DNA of 19,625 nt from Lachnospiraceae bacterium (GCA_017464645.1 JAFTZF010000021.1:1-19625), one strand, 5' to 3'. Counted from the first letter of the stretch, positions 7,274 to 14,546 are shown. The notes: generated by a model from the letters alone, not told the origin. Translations and numbers: made by a program.

Positions 7274-7840
7274 CTATATTTCATACACTTGCTCTGCAAT
7301 TTCTTCCTCGGAGCACACTGCCAGCTCATAGGGCAGCTCTCCTAAGTCATACAAATGCATCCGGTACCGGTCTGTCTGCTTCTCAGGCCACACAGTAAAG
7401 CTGTGAAGAGGAAGCCGCAGTCCCCGCCCCAGGGCCTTCACATAACTCTCCTTCAATACCCACAATTGGAAAAACAGCTTCTCACGCCGGCCCTTAGGAG
7501 TCTCTTCCCAGGCCTTCTGTTCCCTGGGCGAAAATTTCCCTACTATCCGCTCTTCGTATTTCATGTGACGGCGCAGTTCCACATCCACGCCCACGGGGCT
7601 GTCAGAAAGAGCACAGCACACACAGCCCCTGGTGTGGCTGAGATTAAAATGCAGCTGCGGATAGTCCGGAAAATAAGGCTTCCCGCAAGAATCCCGCTCC
7701 ATAGGCGGCAGCTGTCCTTCCTGCAAATCCTGCTCCCACAGATGGGGCCAGCGCAGGCCCATGGCGTCCAGCAATAGCTGCCGCCCTTCGAAAGAGCCAT
7801 TTGCCTCCGGTGAAACGACCCGCATGTAAACGGTCACCAT
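7274..7840 (-). CDS. 4'-phosphopantetheinyl transferase, Sfp type
   Basis: A 188-residue enzyme that moves the phosphopantetheine arm from CoA onto a conserved serine of carrier proteins. Three family motifs are present: a GKPYF/HFNLSHTRG block near 53-72, the Mg-binding VGVDVE at 83-88 (Asp86, Glu88) and WVLKESYVKALGRGL from Trp127 with Glu131 and the KxxG lysine. It is a little shorter than B. subtilis Sfp (about 224) but keeps every catalytic residue. It starts 2 bp after the stop of the C_GCAxxG_C_C gene, so the two are in one transcript. No carrier protein, NRPS or PKS gene is in the window. A siderophore role is conceivable given the iron regulon but unsupported. Confidence 0.92.
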   Translation of the reverse strand: MVTVYMRVVSPEANGSFEGRQLLLDAMGLRWPHLWEQDLQEGQLPPMERDSCGKPYFPDYPQLHFNLSHTRGCVCCALSDSPVGVDVELRRHMKYEERIVGKFSPREQKAWEETPKGRREKLFFQLWVLKESYVKALGRGLRLPLHSFTVWPEKQTDRYRMHLYDLGELPYELAVCSEEEIAEQVYEI

Positions 7841-7842
7841 CT

Positions 7843-8256
7843 CTATTTGTCTCCGAAGAGAATCTTTTCAGCCAGAGCCGCAGCGTCTTCAATGCAGCCG
7901 TCGCAGCTGCGAAGGGGCTGGCCGCTCTCCACACCCTTCAATTCCTTACAGACTACAGAGCCGTTTTTCTGCCGGAACTGTGCCACCATTTCTTTGGACA
8001 GCTGATAGGTGCCCATCTTGGAATCCGGACTTTCCAGATTTCCCGTACTGTTTTTCAGGCCCGCCAGCAGCATAGCTCCTGACACCGCGCCACAGGTGGC
8101 CTGCATACCGCCCATGCCTGCGCCAAAAGCTTCCGCAGCCTGGAACATGGTCTTCTCATCCATTCCCACCAGGTCACAGTATGCACAAGCCACTGCCTGA
8201 CAGCAGTTGTATCCTTTTTTGTGATTTTCGATTGTTTTTGCAATTCTGGTTTCCAT
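7843..8256 (-). CDS. C_GCAxxG_C_C family putative redox protein
   Basis: A 137-residue soluble protein with eight cysteines. It shows the YNCCQAV start (Cys18, Cys19), two further cysteines (24, 27), a glycine-rich FGAGMGGMQATCGAVSGA block with Cys55, and C-terminal Cys103, Cys118 and Cys121 in VCKEL and SCDGC. This cysteine spacing is that of the C_GCAxxG_C_C family, thought to be redox active or metal binding; no reaction is proven. The ATG at 8254-8256 has a GGAGAAAAA site upstream. It is cotranscribed with the Sfp gene and separated from DUF1846 by a hairpin at 8288-8319. Confidence 0.88.
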   Translation of the reverse strand: METRIAKTIENHKKGYNCCQAVACAYCDLVGMDEKTMFQAAEAFGAGMGGMQATCGAVSGAMLLAGLKNSTGNLESPDSKMGTYQLSKEMVAQFRQKNGSVVCKELKGVESGQPLRSCDGCIEDAAALAEKILFGDK

Positions 8257-8287
8257 AGTTTTTCTCCTTCTCTGGTTGTAAATAACA

Positions 8288-8319
8288 GGAAGCCGGAGTT
8301 TTTACGATTCCGGCTTTCC
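8288..8319 (-). terminator. Hairpin after the DUF1846 gene
   Basis: GGAAGCCGGA and TCCGGCTTTCC form a stem of about 10 bp with one bulge around an AT-rich loop. It lies 15 bp past the DUF1846 stop. The U tract following on the minus strand is weak (TGTTATTTA), so termination may be partial and the next gene may receive readthrough. Confidence 0.55.
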
Positions 8320-8333
8320 GCGTAGCTCATGAT

Positions 8334-9815
8334 TTATTTGTGGTACAGACGCTTGGTCTGATAAGCCGGTTCGCAGGTCAGATGCACACCCAAATGGCGG
8401 AATACAGACTCGTCCACCTGGGACAGAATCACGCTGGAATGTACCTGGCAGTCCTTCAGTTTGGATAACTGATCCATGGCAACCCGCGCCGCTTTATCAT
8501 TCACTGCACAGATGGACAGGGCAATCAACAGCTCGTCCAAATGGAGGCGGGGATTGCGGTTGCCCAGATGCTTCACCTTTAAGTTCTGGACCGGTTCAAT
8601 TACTTCCGGGGAAATCAGCTTCACAGAATCATCCAGTCCGCCCAAATGCTTTAACGCATTCAGCAGCATGGCTGAGGATGCTCCCAGCAAATCGCTGGTC
8701 TTGCCTGTAATAACGGTGCCGTCCGCCAGCTGGATGGCCGCTGCCGGCTTTCCGGTCTGCTCTGCCTTTTCCTTGGCAGCTCCCACAACCGGGCGATCCT
8801 TCTCACTGATGCCGGCCTGATTCATCATCAGCTCCAGCTTATAAACAATATCCTGGCTCAGCTCGCCCTTGCGATGGTCGCAGCGGGCCTGATAATACCG
8901 GCGGATGATCTCCTGATATGCCGCTTCCCGCACCGCTTCATCATCTATAATGCAGTTGCCCACCATATTCACGCCCATGTCGGTGGGCGAAAAATAGGGG
9001 GACTCTCCGAAGATCTGCTGGAAAATAGACTGCAGCACCGGGAATATCTCCACGTCACGATTGTAGTTTACCGTGGTCTCTCCATACTTTTCCAGATGGA
9101 AGGGGTCGATCATATTTACATCATTCAAATCTGCAGTAGCAGCCTCATATGCGATATTTACCGGATGCTTCAGGGGCAGATTCCAGATAGGGAAGGTCTC
9201 AAACTTGGCATAGCCCGCCTGGACACCCCGTTTGTTCTCATGATACAACTGAGAGAGGCAGGTAGCCATCTTTCCGCTGCCCGGTCCCGGCGCAGTCACG
9301 ATGACCAGGGAACGGGTAGTTTCAATATAATCATTCTTTCCGTAGCCCTCTTCGCTGACAATGCGGGGCACATCGGAAGGATATCCCGGAATCACATAGT
9401 GGCGGTATACCCGCAGACCCAGGGCCTCCAGCTTTTTCTGATAAGCCTCTGCGCTGGGCTGATCCCGGAACTGGGTCAGGACCACGCTGCTCACATACAA
9501 GCCGTAGCCATTGAAGGCATCGATCAGACGCAGCACATCTGCATCATAGGTAATGCCGTAATCGCCGCGCTTTTTGTTTTTCTCAATATCTGCCGCATTG
9601 ATGGCAATTACCACCTCTGCCTGATCCTTTAGCTGGGCCAGCATACGGATCTTACTGTCCGGCTGAAATCCCGGCAGTACCCGCGCCGCATGAAAATCAT
9701 CAAACAGCTTGCCGCCAAATTCCATATACAGCTTGCCGCCAAACTGGCTGATTCGCTTGCGGATCTGCTCGGACTGCATTTCCAGATATTTTTCATTATC
9801 AAATCCCTGTCTCAT
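8334..9815 (-). CDS. DUF1846 family protein
   Basis: A 493-residue cytosolic protein matching the DUF1846 family in length and in blocks such as GFDNEKYLEMQSEQI (4-18), GGKLFDDFHAARVLPGF (34-50), a P-loop-like TAPGPGSGK at 174-182 and VNMIDPFHLEKYGE near 233-247. The family occurs widely in Firmicutes and Actinobacteria; structures have been solved but the reaction is not established, and nucleotide binding is only suggested by the glycine-rich loop. It begins 17 bp after the DtxR-family gene and is probably cotranscribed with it. Whether it shares in metal homeostasis is open. Confidence 0.9.
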   Translation of the reverse strand: MRQGFDNEKYLEMQSEQIRKRISQFGGKLYMEFGGKLFDDFHAARVLPGFQPDSKIRMLAQLKDQAEVVIAINAADIEKNKKRGDYGITYDADVLRLIDAFNGYGLYVSSVVLTQFRDQPSAEAYQKKLEALGLRVYRHYVIPGYPSDVPRIVSEEGYGKNDYIETTRSLVIVTAPGPGSGKMATCLSQLYHENKRGVQAGYAKFETFPIWNLPLKHPVNIAYEAATADLNDVNMIDPFHLEKYGETTVNYNRDVEIFPVLQSIFQQIFGESPYFSPTDMGVNMVGNCIIDDEAVREAAYQEIIRRYYQARCDHRKGELSQDIVYKLELMMNQAGISEKDRPVVGAAKEKAEQTGKPAAAIQLADGTVITGKTSDLLGASSAMLLNALKHLGGLDDSVKLISPEVIEPVQNLKVKHLGNRNPRLHLDELLIALSICAVNDKAARVAMDQLSKLKDCQVHSSVILSQVDESVFRHLGVHLTCEPAYQTKRLYHK

Positions 9816-9832
9816 AGCCGTTCTATACCCCT

Positions 9833-10207
9833 TTAACTTCTATTGTTTTCCCGTTCCAGGAATACCTTGATGCCCTGAACGGTTTCATTGCTCAAAATAT
9901 GCTCCATCTTGCAGGCATCCTTCTCTGCTATCTCAGCAGACACACCCGCAGTCAATTCCAAAAACTGTGTCAGAATCCGATGGCGCTCATAAATGCTCTC
10001 TGCCTTAGCCTTGCCCGCTTCCGTCAGTTCAATGTATCCGTCTCTGTCCATGACAATAAAGCCTTCCTCACGCAAAATCCCCATGGCGCGGCTGATGCTG
10101 GGCTTACTGAAATTCATCTCCCTGGCAATATCCACAGAGCGCACGGCTCCTCTTTCTTTCTTCAACATTAATATAGTTTCCAGATAATTTTCGCCGGATT
10201 CGTACAT
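9833..10207 (-). CDS. DtxR-family iron-dependent transcriptional regulator
   Basis: A 124-residue protein: winged helix at about 1-62 (AVRSVDIAREMNFSKPSISR as recognition region) and a helical dimer/metal domain at 63-120. Compared with DtxR and MntR, His76, Cys99, Glu102 and His103 (DACKMEH) align with the metal ligands; Cys rather than Glu at position 99 is the DtxR (iron) type. The position equal to DtxR Met10 / MntR Asp8 is Asn7, and the position equal to DtxR Glu83 is Thr80, both unusual. There is no C-terminal SH3-like domain, as in MntR. The ATG at 10205-10207 follows GGGAAAGGAAA and is preferred to a GTG ten codons upstream. It lies amid its likely targets; no palindrome copy precedes it. 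Confidence 0.9.
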   Translation of the reverse strand: MYESGENYLETILMLKKERGAVRSVDIAREMNFSKPSISRAMGILREEGFIVMDRDGYIELTEAGKAKAESIYERHRILTQFLELTAGVSAEIAEKDACKMEHILSNETVQGIKVFLERENNRS

Positions 10208-10279
10208 GTATGTTTCCTTTCCCTCATTTGCCGCCACCCCGGGCAGCCGGTTACAAATTTGTCCTCAATTTACCTTCTG

Positions 10280-10318
10280 TAAAAAAATATGGCACAACCT
10301 TTTTTGATTGTACCACAT
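10280..10318 (-). terminator. Terminator of the DUF2325-DUF3793-flavodoxin operon
   Basis: On the minus strand ATGTGGTACAA (10308-10318) pairs with TTGTGCCATAT (10287-10297) through 11 pairs including two G-U, followed at once by TTTTTTT. It lies 45 bp after the flavodoxin stop and before the DtxR-family gene, separating the two units. Confidence 0.8.
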
Positions 10319-10362
10319 TTTTTGAAAAAGCTCCATAAAAATATTGTTTTCTTTATGAGAAT

Positions 10363-10779
10363 CTACAACATCTTTTTTGCCAGCTCTGCCAAGGCCTCTC
10401 TTGCCTCCTCATCCGGCTCGTTGTTGGCGATCACACCGGCTCCGCCTACGATCTCAGCCCCTGCTTCCTTCATTCGGCTTTCCCAGCGGCGCATCCACTC
10501 TCCATCGCCCCAGTCATAGGAGCCGAACAACCCAATCCGCTTACCTGCCGCGAATTTTTCTACCTCCTGTACGAAAGGCTCCATCTCACCCTCGTCCAGT
10601 TCTTCGTCACCCATCGCGGAGCATCCCAGAGCAAAGACTGCCTCCTCTTTCAGATCATCCGGCTGTACACTGCCCACTTCCAGTACCTCTGCGCTTCCGC
10701 CTGCTGCCTCGATGCCTTCTCCCAGCATCTCTGCCATCTGCTGTGTGTTTCCCGTGCTGCTCCAATAAATGATTTTCAT
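10363..10779 (-). CDS. Flavodoxin
   Basis: A 138-residue acidic FMN protein. The phosphate-binding loop WSSTGNTQQMA (about 6-16) is clear, as are the 50s loop (LGCSAMGDEELDE) and the 90s loop with FGSYDWGDGEWM (85-96) holding the isoalloxazine-contacting aromatics. Flavodoxins carry one or two electrons and replace ferredoxin when iron is short. It is the last gene of a three-gene unit with DUF2325 and DUF3793 that has a GTTAG-N6-CTAAC operator in front, fitting iron repression. The 69-bp gap to DUF3793 has an AAGGAGG site but no obvious promoter. A strong terminator follows. Confidence 0.95.
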   Translation of the reverse strand: MKIIYWSSTGNTQQMAEMLGEGIEAAGGSAEVLEVGSVQPDDLKEEAVFALGCSAMGDEELDEGEMEPFVQEVEKFAAGKRIGLFGSYDWGDGEWMRRWESRMKEAGAEIVGGAGVIANNEPDEEAREALAELAKKML

Positions 10780-10848
10780 AATTCTATTCCTCCTTGTTCC
10801 TGCCGTTTTTCGGCGCTTATTTTGTCCGGCCCCGCCTTGCCCGGTACA

Positions 10849-11424
10849 TCAGCCTGCGGCCTGCAAAATCATGCCCGGGCGGGACAGACATTCTCTCAGG
10901 GTGCATCCCTGACAGACTGCTTCCACCAGCCGCTCCTTAGCCGCATCATAGCGCAGGAACGTGGCCTTGGCCTGCTCCTCATTGGCATATACCTTCCAAT
11001 AACCCCGGAACAGTTCCTTACCCTCCCGGCCCATCAGATAGCCCTGAATGTCCACCAGCGGATATTCCAGAAACAGTCCGATTTCGTGAGGGAACTCCCC
11101 GTTTCCCAGTCGATACTCCTGGTAACGGGCCGCCAGTCGGTCCAAAGCTGCCTCCAGGCCCATTTGCCCATAGCCATGACTTTCCAGGAAATCCCGGTGC
11201 TCCGGACGGTTTAAATAGGCTTCCAGCCGCTCATAGTCATACAACAGCACCTGACAGCGCCGCTCGCACTGACACAAAATCCGACTGTGAATTCCTGTTC
11301 CCTCCAGGCACTTATGTAGTTCCTGCTCTTTCAGATTTTCCAAGCCTACCAGGTTGGCCGCCTTCTCCCGACAAAGCACCGGGGCACACAGAGCTGCCAG
11401 CCGCTGTTCCAATCGTCTCTTCAT
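10849..11424 (-). CDS. DUF3793 family protein
   Basis: A 191-residue protein with the conserved DUF3793 blocks: an N-terminal CAPVLCREKAANLVGL (13-28), PHEIGLFLEYPLVDIQGYL (112-130), and GYWKVYANEEQAKATFLRYD (141-160), ending in a CQGCTLRECL cysteine cluster. Function is unknown. The family is common in gut Clostridia and often lies beside flavodoxin or Feo genes, as here. The conserved cysteines and the iron-type operator suggest a role in iron or redox stress, which is inference. It starts 17 bp after DUF2325, with an AGGAGGT site, and is followed by flavodoxin. Confidence 0.85.
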   Translation of the reverse strand: MKRRLEQRLAALCAPVLCREKAANLVGLENLKEQELHKCLEGTGIHSRILCQCERRCQVLLYDYERLEAYLNRPEHRDFLESHGYGQMGLEAALDRLAARYQEYRLGNGEFPHEIGLFLEYPLVDIQGYLMGREGKELFRGYWKVYANEEQAKATFLRYDAAKERLVEAVCQGCTLRECLSRPGMILQAAG

Positions 11425-11441
11425 CTCGGGTACCTCCTTGC

Positions 11442-11720
11442 TTAGCTCCAGTTTCCCAGAATTTCCTTGAGCGCCACCTGGCTGCTGGTATGGCTGCGCA
11501 CCACCGGAATATTGCTCCGGCGAGCTTCCTCCATGGCGCAGCGTACCATTTTATGAGAAACCGTGTTGGTAAACAACACAAACAGGTCCGGACATCCGAT
11601 TTGCTTTTTCAAATCTCCTGTCATCTGGGTAAAGACCTTTGCCTTCCAGTTATATTTTTTACAGATTTCCTTATATTGATTCACCATGCGGTCATGTCCT
11701 CCAATGATAACTACGCTCAT
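11442..11720 (-). CDS. DUF2325 domain protein
   Basis: A 92-residue single-domain protein of the DUF2325 family: MSVVIIGGHDRMVNQYKEI at the N-terminus (GGHD 7-10), a central PDLFVLFTNTVSHKMV with the TNTVSH motif at 51-56, and IPVVRSHTSS near 71-80. The pattern suggests a small Rossmann-like fold; function is unknown. The histidines and cysteines (20, 43, 61) might bind a metal. It is the first gene of the operon with DUF3793 and flavodoxin, preceded by a GGAGG site and by an operator that abuts the -10 box. Confidence 0.88.
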   Translation of the reverse strand: MSVVIIGGHDRMVNQYKEICKKYNWKAKVFTQMTGDLKKQIGCPDLFVLFTNTVSHKMVRCAMEEARRSNIPVVRSHTSSQVALKEILGNWS

Positions 11721-11766
11721 GTTTGCGCCTCCTTCTTTTATTTTTGTGAATGTAAGTTATTTCCAT

Positions 11767-11788
11767 ATTTTAGTTAGCATATGCTAAC
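11767..11788 (-). promoter_or_regulatory. Operator abutting the -10 box of the DUF2325 operon
   Basis: GTTAGCATATGCTAAC at 11773-11788 is a perfect 16-bp palindrome (18 bp with its flanking A/T). On the minus strand the next six bases are TAAAAT (11767-11772), a -10 box touching the operator. No good -35 box lies upstream (CCCAAG region), so the operator fills the promoter spacer. The same arrangement occurs before feoB. Confidence 0.72.
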
Positions 11789-11803
11789 TCTTGGGGCGGA
11801 AAC

Positions 11804-11838
11804 AGGGGAACCGCCTCTGGTTAGGAATGGGTTCCCCT
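11804..11838 (-). terminator. Hairpin at the end of the feo operon
   Basis: AGGGGAACC (11804-11812) and GGTTCCCCT (11830-11838) form a perfect 9-bp stem with a 17-nt loop, 65 bp past the stop of the Cys-rich Feo partner. On the minus strand only GTTTCC follows, so it is not a textbook intrinsic terminator; it may protect the 3' end or terminate weakly. Confidence 0.5.
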
Positions 11839-11903
11839 CCCCCCTTATATAAAGTTCGTATGTAGCATTTTATAAATCCTTCACAGGATGATCGGGTTAT
11901 CTC

Positions 11904-12104
11904 CTAATTGTCCTTCTCGCAGCCGCAGCCACAACCGCAGTCGCAGCTGGATTCAGCCTGACCGGATTCACTGTGCTTGTGTGAGCAATTGCCTCCAGCC
12001 GGACAGCCGATACATTTTGCGCCGCTCTTTTTTGCTTTCACTATGTAAATGATTGCTGCTCCCAGAATGACCAGGAGAATTGCTCCAATGATCGCATTTT
12101 CCAT
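11904..12104 (-). CDS. FeoB-associated Cys-rich membrane protein
   Basis: A 66-residue protein with one N-terminal transmembrane helix (about 4-23, AIIGAILLVILGAAIIYIV) and a Cys-rich tail: CIGCPAGGNC followed by a Cys-Gly repeat CDCGCGCGC. Such proteins follow feoB in many Firmicutes and are thought to be the local counterpart of FeoC, perhaps handing over or sensing iron; the mechanism is not established. It begins 41 bp after feoB, with an AAGGAG site before the ATG. Nine cysteines in 66 residues make metal binding likely. Confidence 0.9.
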   Translation of the reverse strand: MENAIIGAILLVILGAAIIYIVKAKKSGAKCIGCPAGGNCSHKHSESGQAESSCDCGCGCGCEKDN

Positions 12105-12145
12105 ATAGATAACTCCTTATTTCTACCGCAATGATTCTCTATATC

Positions 12146-14152
12146 TTATGCAGTTTTCTTCAAAGCATATTCTGCTTCAAACTTCTTTTCAGACTGTTTG
12201 ATCAGAACAATTACAACTGCTGCCATAGCCAGCACTGCGATCAGTCCGGGCACAAAGCCTGCGCCGGGAGCACCTGTGGTGATCAGGGTGCCGATCTGGT
12301 ATACCAGGAATGCAATGGTATAGCCGGTTCCCAGCTGAAGTGCGATGCCGCCCCACAGCCACTTCTTACTCTGCATCTCGGAGTTCATGGCACCAAGCGC
12401 TGCGAAGCAAGGCGGTGTGAACAGGTTGAACATCAGATATGCCAAAGCTGCAACCTTGGTCAGCTGCATTGCCAGTGCCACTTCATTTGCACCGCTAACC
12501 AGTGCCAGTTCATCTGTATCAATGAAATTGGTCAAGCCATAGCAAACTGCCAGGGTTCCAACTACGTTCTCTTTTGCAATGAAACCGGTAACTGCCGCTG
12601 CTGCCAGCTGCCATGCTGCGATTCCTACGATGGGAACCAGCAGTACAGCGATGGGGGATGCGATGGTTGCCAGGATAGAGGTCTGCTCCATTCCTTCTTC
12701 TACTACCTGCAGCTGCCAGTTGAAGGTCTGCATGATCTGTACCACTGCGTTACAAACCAGAATGATGGTACCTGCTTTGATAATGTATGCTTTACCACGG
12801 GAGCACATGGAAATAAATGCTCTCTTCAGGCTGGGAAGCTTATACTCCGGCAGCTCCATGATAAAGAAGGATTTTCTGTACTTGTGTCCTGTGATCTTAT
12901 TTACCAGCAGTGCTCCCAGCAGGATCAGCAGGATACCTACGAAGTACATCACAGTACCTACCCAGGAAGCATCTGCAAAGAATGCGCCTGCAAACAGTGC
13001 GATAACCGGCAGCTTTGCTCCACAAGGCATGAACGGGGTCAGCATTGCAGTAGCTCTGCGCTCTCTTTCATTACGGATGGTTCGGCAAGCCATAACACCG
13101 GGGATCGCACATCCGGTACCGATTACCATAGGAATAACAGACTTTCCGGAAAGACCTACTCTCTTGAAGATGGGATCCAGTACAACGGTTGCACGAGCCA
13201 TGTATCCACAGTCTTCCAGAAGAGCGATCAGGAAGTACATTACCATTACCAGCGGCAGGAAACCTACAACGGCACCTACACCACCGATGATACCATCAAC
13301 CAGAAGAGACTGTAAGAAGGGATTTGCACCCTCTACCAGGCCTGCTACCCACTCCTGGAAGGTTTCAATCCAGCCTACCAGCCAGTCTGCGATCCAGGTT
13401 CCTACGGTTGACTGTGAAATATAGAACACCAGGAACATTACAACTGCAAAAATCGGAATGCCCAGCCACTTGTTGGTCAGAACTGCATCCAGGCTGTCCT
13501 GGCTGTTCTTATCCTTGGTCAGGACCTTACGGGTCTCAACTTCTGCTACAATCTTATTTACAAATTCAAAACGCTTTCTGTCGGCAGCCTCTACCTCAGC
13601 CTTGTTGTGCAGATCCACGATCCCCTGGCTGTAGGGAGCCTTCTGTCCTTTTCCGTATAAGGAAGCCGCTACCTTCACAACCTCTGCCAGGCCCTTGTCG
13701 CTGGAAGAAGTAGAAACAGTCTCTACAACGGGGCAGCCCAGCTTTGCAGACAGTGCTGCTGCATCGATCTTAGTTTCCTTCTTTTCGTTGATGTCGCTCT
13801 TGTTCAGCGCTACTACAACGGGGATATCCAGCTCCAGCAGCTGAGTGGTGAAGAACAGGCTCCGGCTCAGATTGGTAGCATCCACGATGTTGATGATCAC
13901 ATCCGGATTTTCGTTCTTTACATAGCCGCTTGTAATGCTTTCTTCAGAAGTGAAGGGAGACATGGAATACGCTCCCGGCAGGTCAACTGCGATCAGTTCC
14001 TCTGCTCCGCTGTAATAAGCCTTCTTAATAGGGCTTTCCTTTTTGTCTACCGTAACACCCGCCCAGTTACCGACACGCTCGTTTCTTCCGGTAAGCGCGT
14101 TGTACATAGTGGTCTTTCCACTATTAGGGTTACCTGTCAATGCGATCCTCAT
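12146..14152 (-). CDS. feoB: Ferrous iron transport protein B
   Basis: A 668-residue Fe(II) transporter. The N-terminal G domain shows G1 GNPNSGKTT at 8-16, G3 DLPG at 57-60 and G4 NKSD at 117-120; the helical GDI-like linker spans about 165-220. The membrane part starts near 230 and contains the gate motif GTGCAIPG at 345-352 with its conserved cysteine, and a second gate region around PPCFAALGAMN near 580. I took the ATG at 14150-14152, which gives the usual MRIALTGNPNSGKTT start and has AGGAGG 10 nt upstream; an earlier in-frame ATG lacks this. It follows feoA across a hairpin and its own operator and -10 box. Length is in the normal range for FeoB. Confidence 0.97.
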   Translation of the reverse strand: MRIALTGNPNSGKTTMYNALTGRNERVGNWAGVTVDKKESPIKKAYYSGAEELIAVDLPGAYSMSPFTSEESITSGYVKNENPDVIINIVDATNLSRSLFFTTQLLELDIPVVVALNKSDINEKKETKIDAAALSAKLGCPVVETVSTSSSDKGLAEVVKVAASLYGKGQKAPYSQGIVDLHNKAEVEAADRKRFEFVNKIVAEVETRKVLTKDKNSQDSLDAVLTNKWLGIPIFAVVMFLVFYISQSTVGTWIADWLVGWIETFQEWVAGLVEGANPFLQSLLVDGIIGGVGAVVGFLPLVMVMYFLIALLEDCGYMARATVVLDPIFKRVGLSGKSVIPMVIGTGCAIPGVMACRTIRNERERRATAMLTPFMPCGAKLPVIALFAGAFFADASWVGTVMYFVGILLILLGALLVNKITGHKYRKSFFIMELPEYKLPSLKRAFISMCSRGKAYIIKAGTIILVCNAVVQIMQTFNWQLQVVEEGMEQTSILATIASPIAVLLVPIVGIAAWQLAAAAVTGFIAKENVVGTLAVCYGLTNFIDTDELALVSGANEVALAMQLTKVAALAYLMFNLFTPPCFAALGAMNSEMQSKKWLWGGIALQLGTGYTIAFLVYQIGTLITTGAPGAGFVPGLIAVLAMAAVVIVLIKQSEKKFEAEYALKKTA

Positions 14153-14219
14153 TCTTTGAGTTCCTCCTGTTATCATCTTCATCTTATATATAAATTGTTT
14201 GCTAAATGATAATCTGTAA

Positions 14220-14241
14220 ATTATAGGTAGCCATCGCTAAC
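14220..14241 (-). promoter_or_regulatory. Operator abutting the -10 box of feoB
   Basis: GGTAGCCATCGCTAAC at 14226-14241 is the GTTAG-N6-CTAAC motif with one changed base. On the minus strand it is followed directly by a perfect TATAAT (14220-14225). The -35 is poor: TTGATA is 20 bp away and ATAGAG is 17 bp away. The layout matches the DUF2325 promoter, so feoB probably has its own metal-controlled promoter in addition to readthrough from feoA. Confidence 0.7.
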
Positions 14242-14249
14242 TCTCTATC

Positions 14250-14286
14250 AAAAATATATGTGGCAAAACCCGCCACCTATATTTTT
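14250..14286. terminator. Hairpin between feoA and feoB
   Basis: AAAAATATATGTGGC (14250-14264) and GCCACCTATATTTTT (14272-14286) form a 15-bp stem with one mismatch and a 7-nt loop, with U runs on both strands. It overlaps the feoA stop codon. It should end or attenuate transcription leaving feoA, leaving feoB to its own promoter. Confidence 0.72.
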
Positions 14287-14497
14287 ACACCAGAATCGCT
14301 TCTGCTAAAAGATTGTCAATATTATATCGGCTATCTTTGATAGAAACCACACATCCACCCTTCAGGCGGGAAACCACAGTAATCGGTTCTCCGCTATAGC
14401 AACCTAAGGTGAAAAGGAAAGCATCCATCTCTTCATCATCTGTGTGGATCTCTTTGATAATATACTCTTTTCCTATTTCAGCTTCTGTTAAATTCAT
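14285..14497 (-). CDS. feoA: Ferrous iron transport protein A
   Basis: A 70-residue SH3-like protein: MNLTEAEIGKEYIIKEI, then LFTLGCYSGEPITVVSRLKGG, VVSIKDSRYNIDNLLAEAILV. The GCYSGEPITVV and SIKDSRYNID blocks match FeoA, a small cytosolic helper of FeoB. The ATG at 14495-14497 has GGAGG seven bases ahead; the TTG four codons upstream would place that site inside the gene, so I rejected it. It is the first gene of the feo cluster and follows a TTGACA promoter with an operator over its start site. Confidence 0.93.
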   Translation of the reverse strand: MNLTEAEIGKEYIIKEIHTDDEEMDAFLFTLGCYSGEPITVVSRLKGGCVVSIKDSRYNIDNLLAEAILV

Positions 14498-14522
14498 GTC
14501 ATCCTCCAATTTACGGGCGGCA

Positions 14523-14538
14523 GTTAGTTGCCGCTAAC
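14523..14538. promoter_or_regulatory. DtxR-type operator candidate before feoA
   Basis: GTTAGTTGCCGCTAAC, a copy of the shared palindrome, lies 8 bp downstream of the feoA -10 box and so covers the predicted transcription start. This is the same placement as at the ABC operon (9 bp). Confidence 0.75.
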
Positions 14539-14546
14539 ACATTTAA

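Noticed and set aside
7274..8256. Idea that the Sfp-type transferase belongs to a siderophore synthesis cluster
   Set aside because: No NRPS, carrier protein or export gene is linked, and no metal-type operator precedes the pair.
8874..9632. Plus-strand open frame of 252 codons opposite DUF1846
   Set aside because: Shadow of a conserved gene; no start signals.
10207..10362. Search for an operator before the DtxR-family gene (autoregulation)
   Set aside because: No GTTAG-N6-CTAAC copy is present; the only structure is the flavodoxin terminator.
12480..12500. Half-site CGCTAAC inside feoB
   Set aside because: There is no matching GTTAG arm at the right spacing, so it is not a sixth operator.
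12131..13315. Plus-strand open frame of 394 codons, rich in Cys, Gln and His, opposite feoB
   Set aside because: It is the exact antisense of a well-conserved feoB; the odd composition is what results from reading membrane-protein codons backwards, and it has no ribosome binding site.
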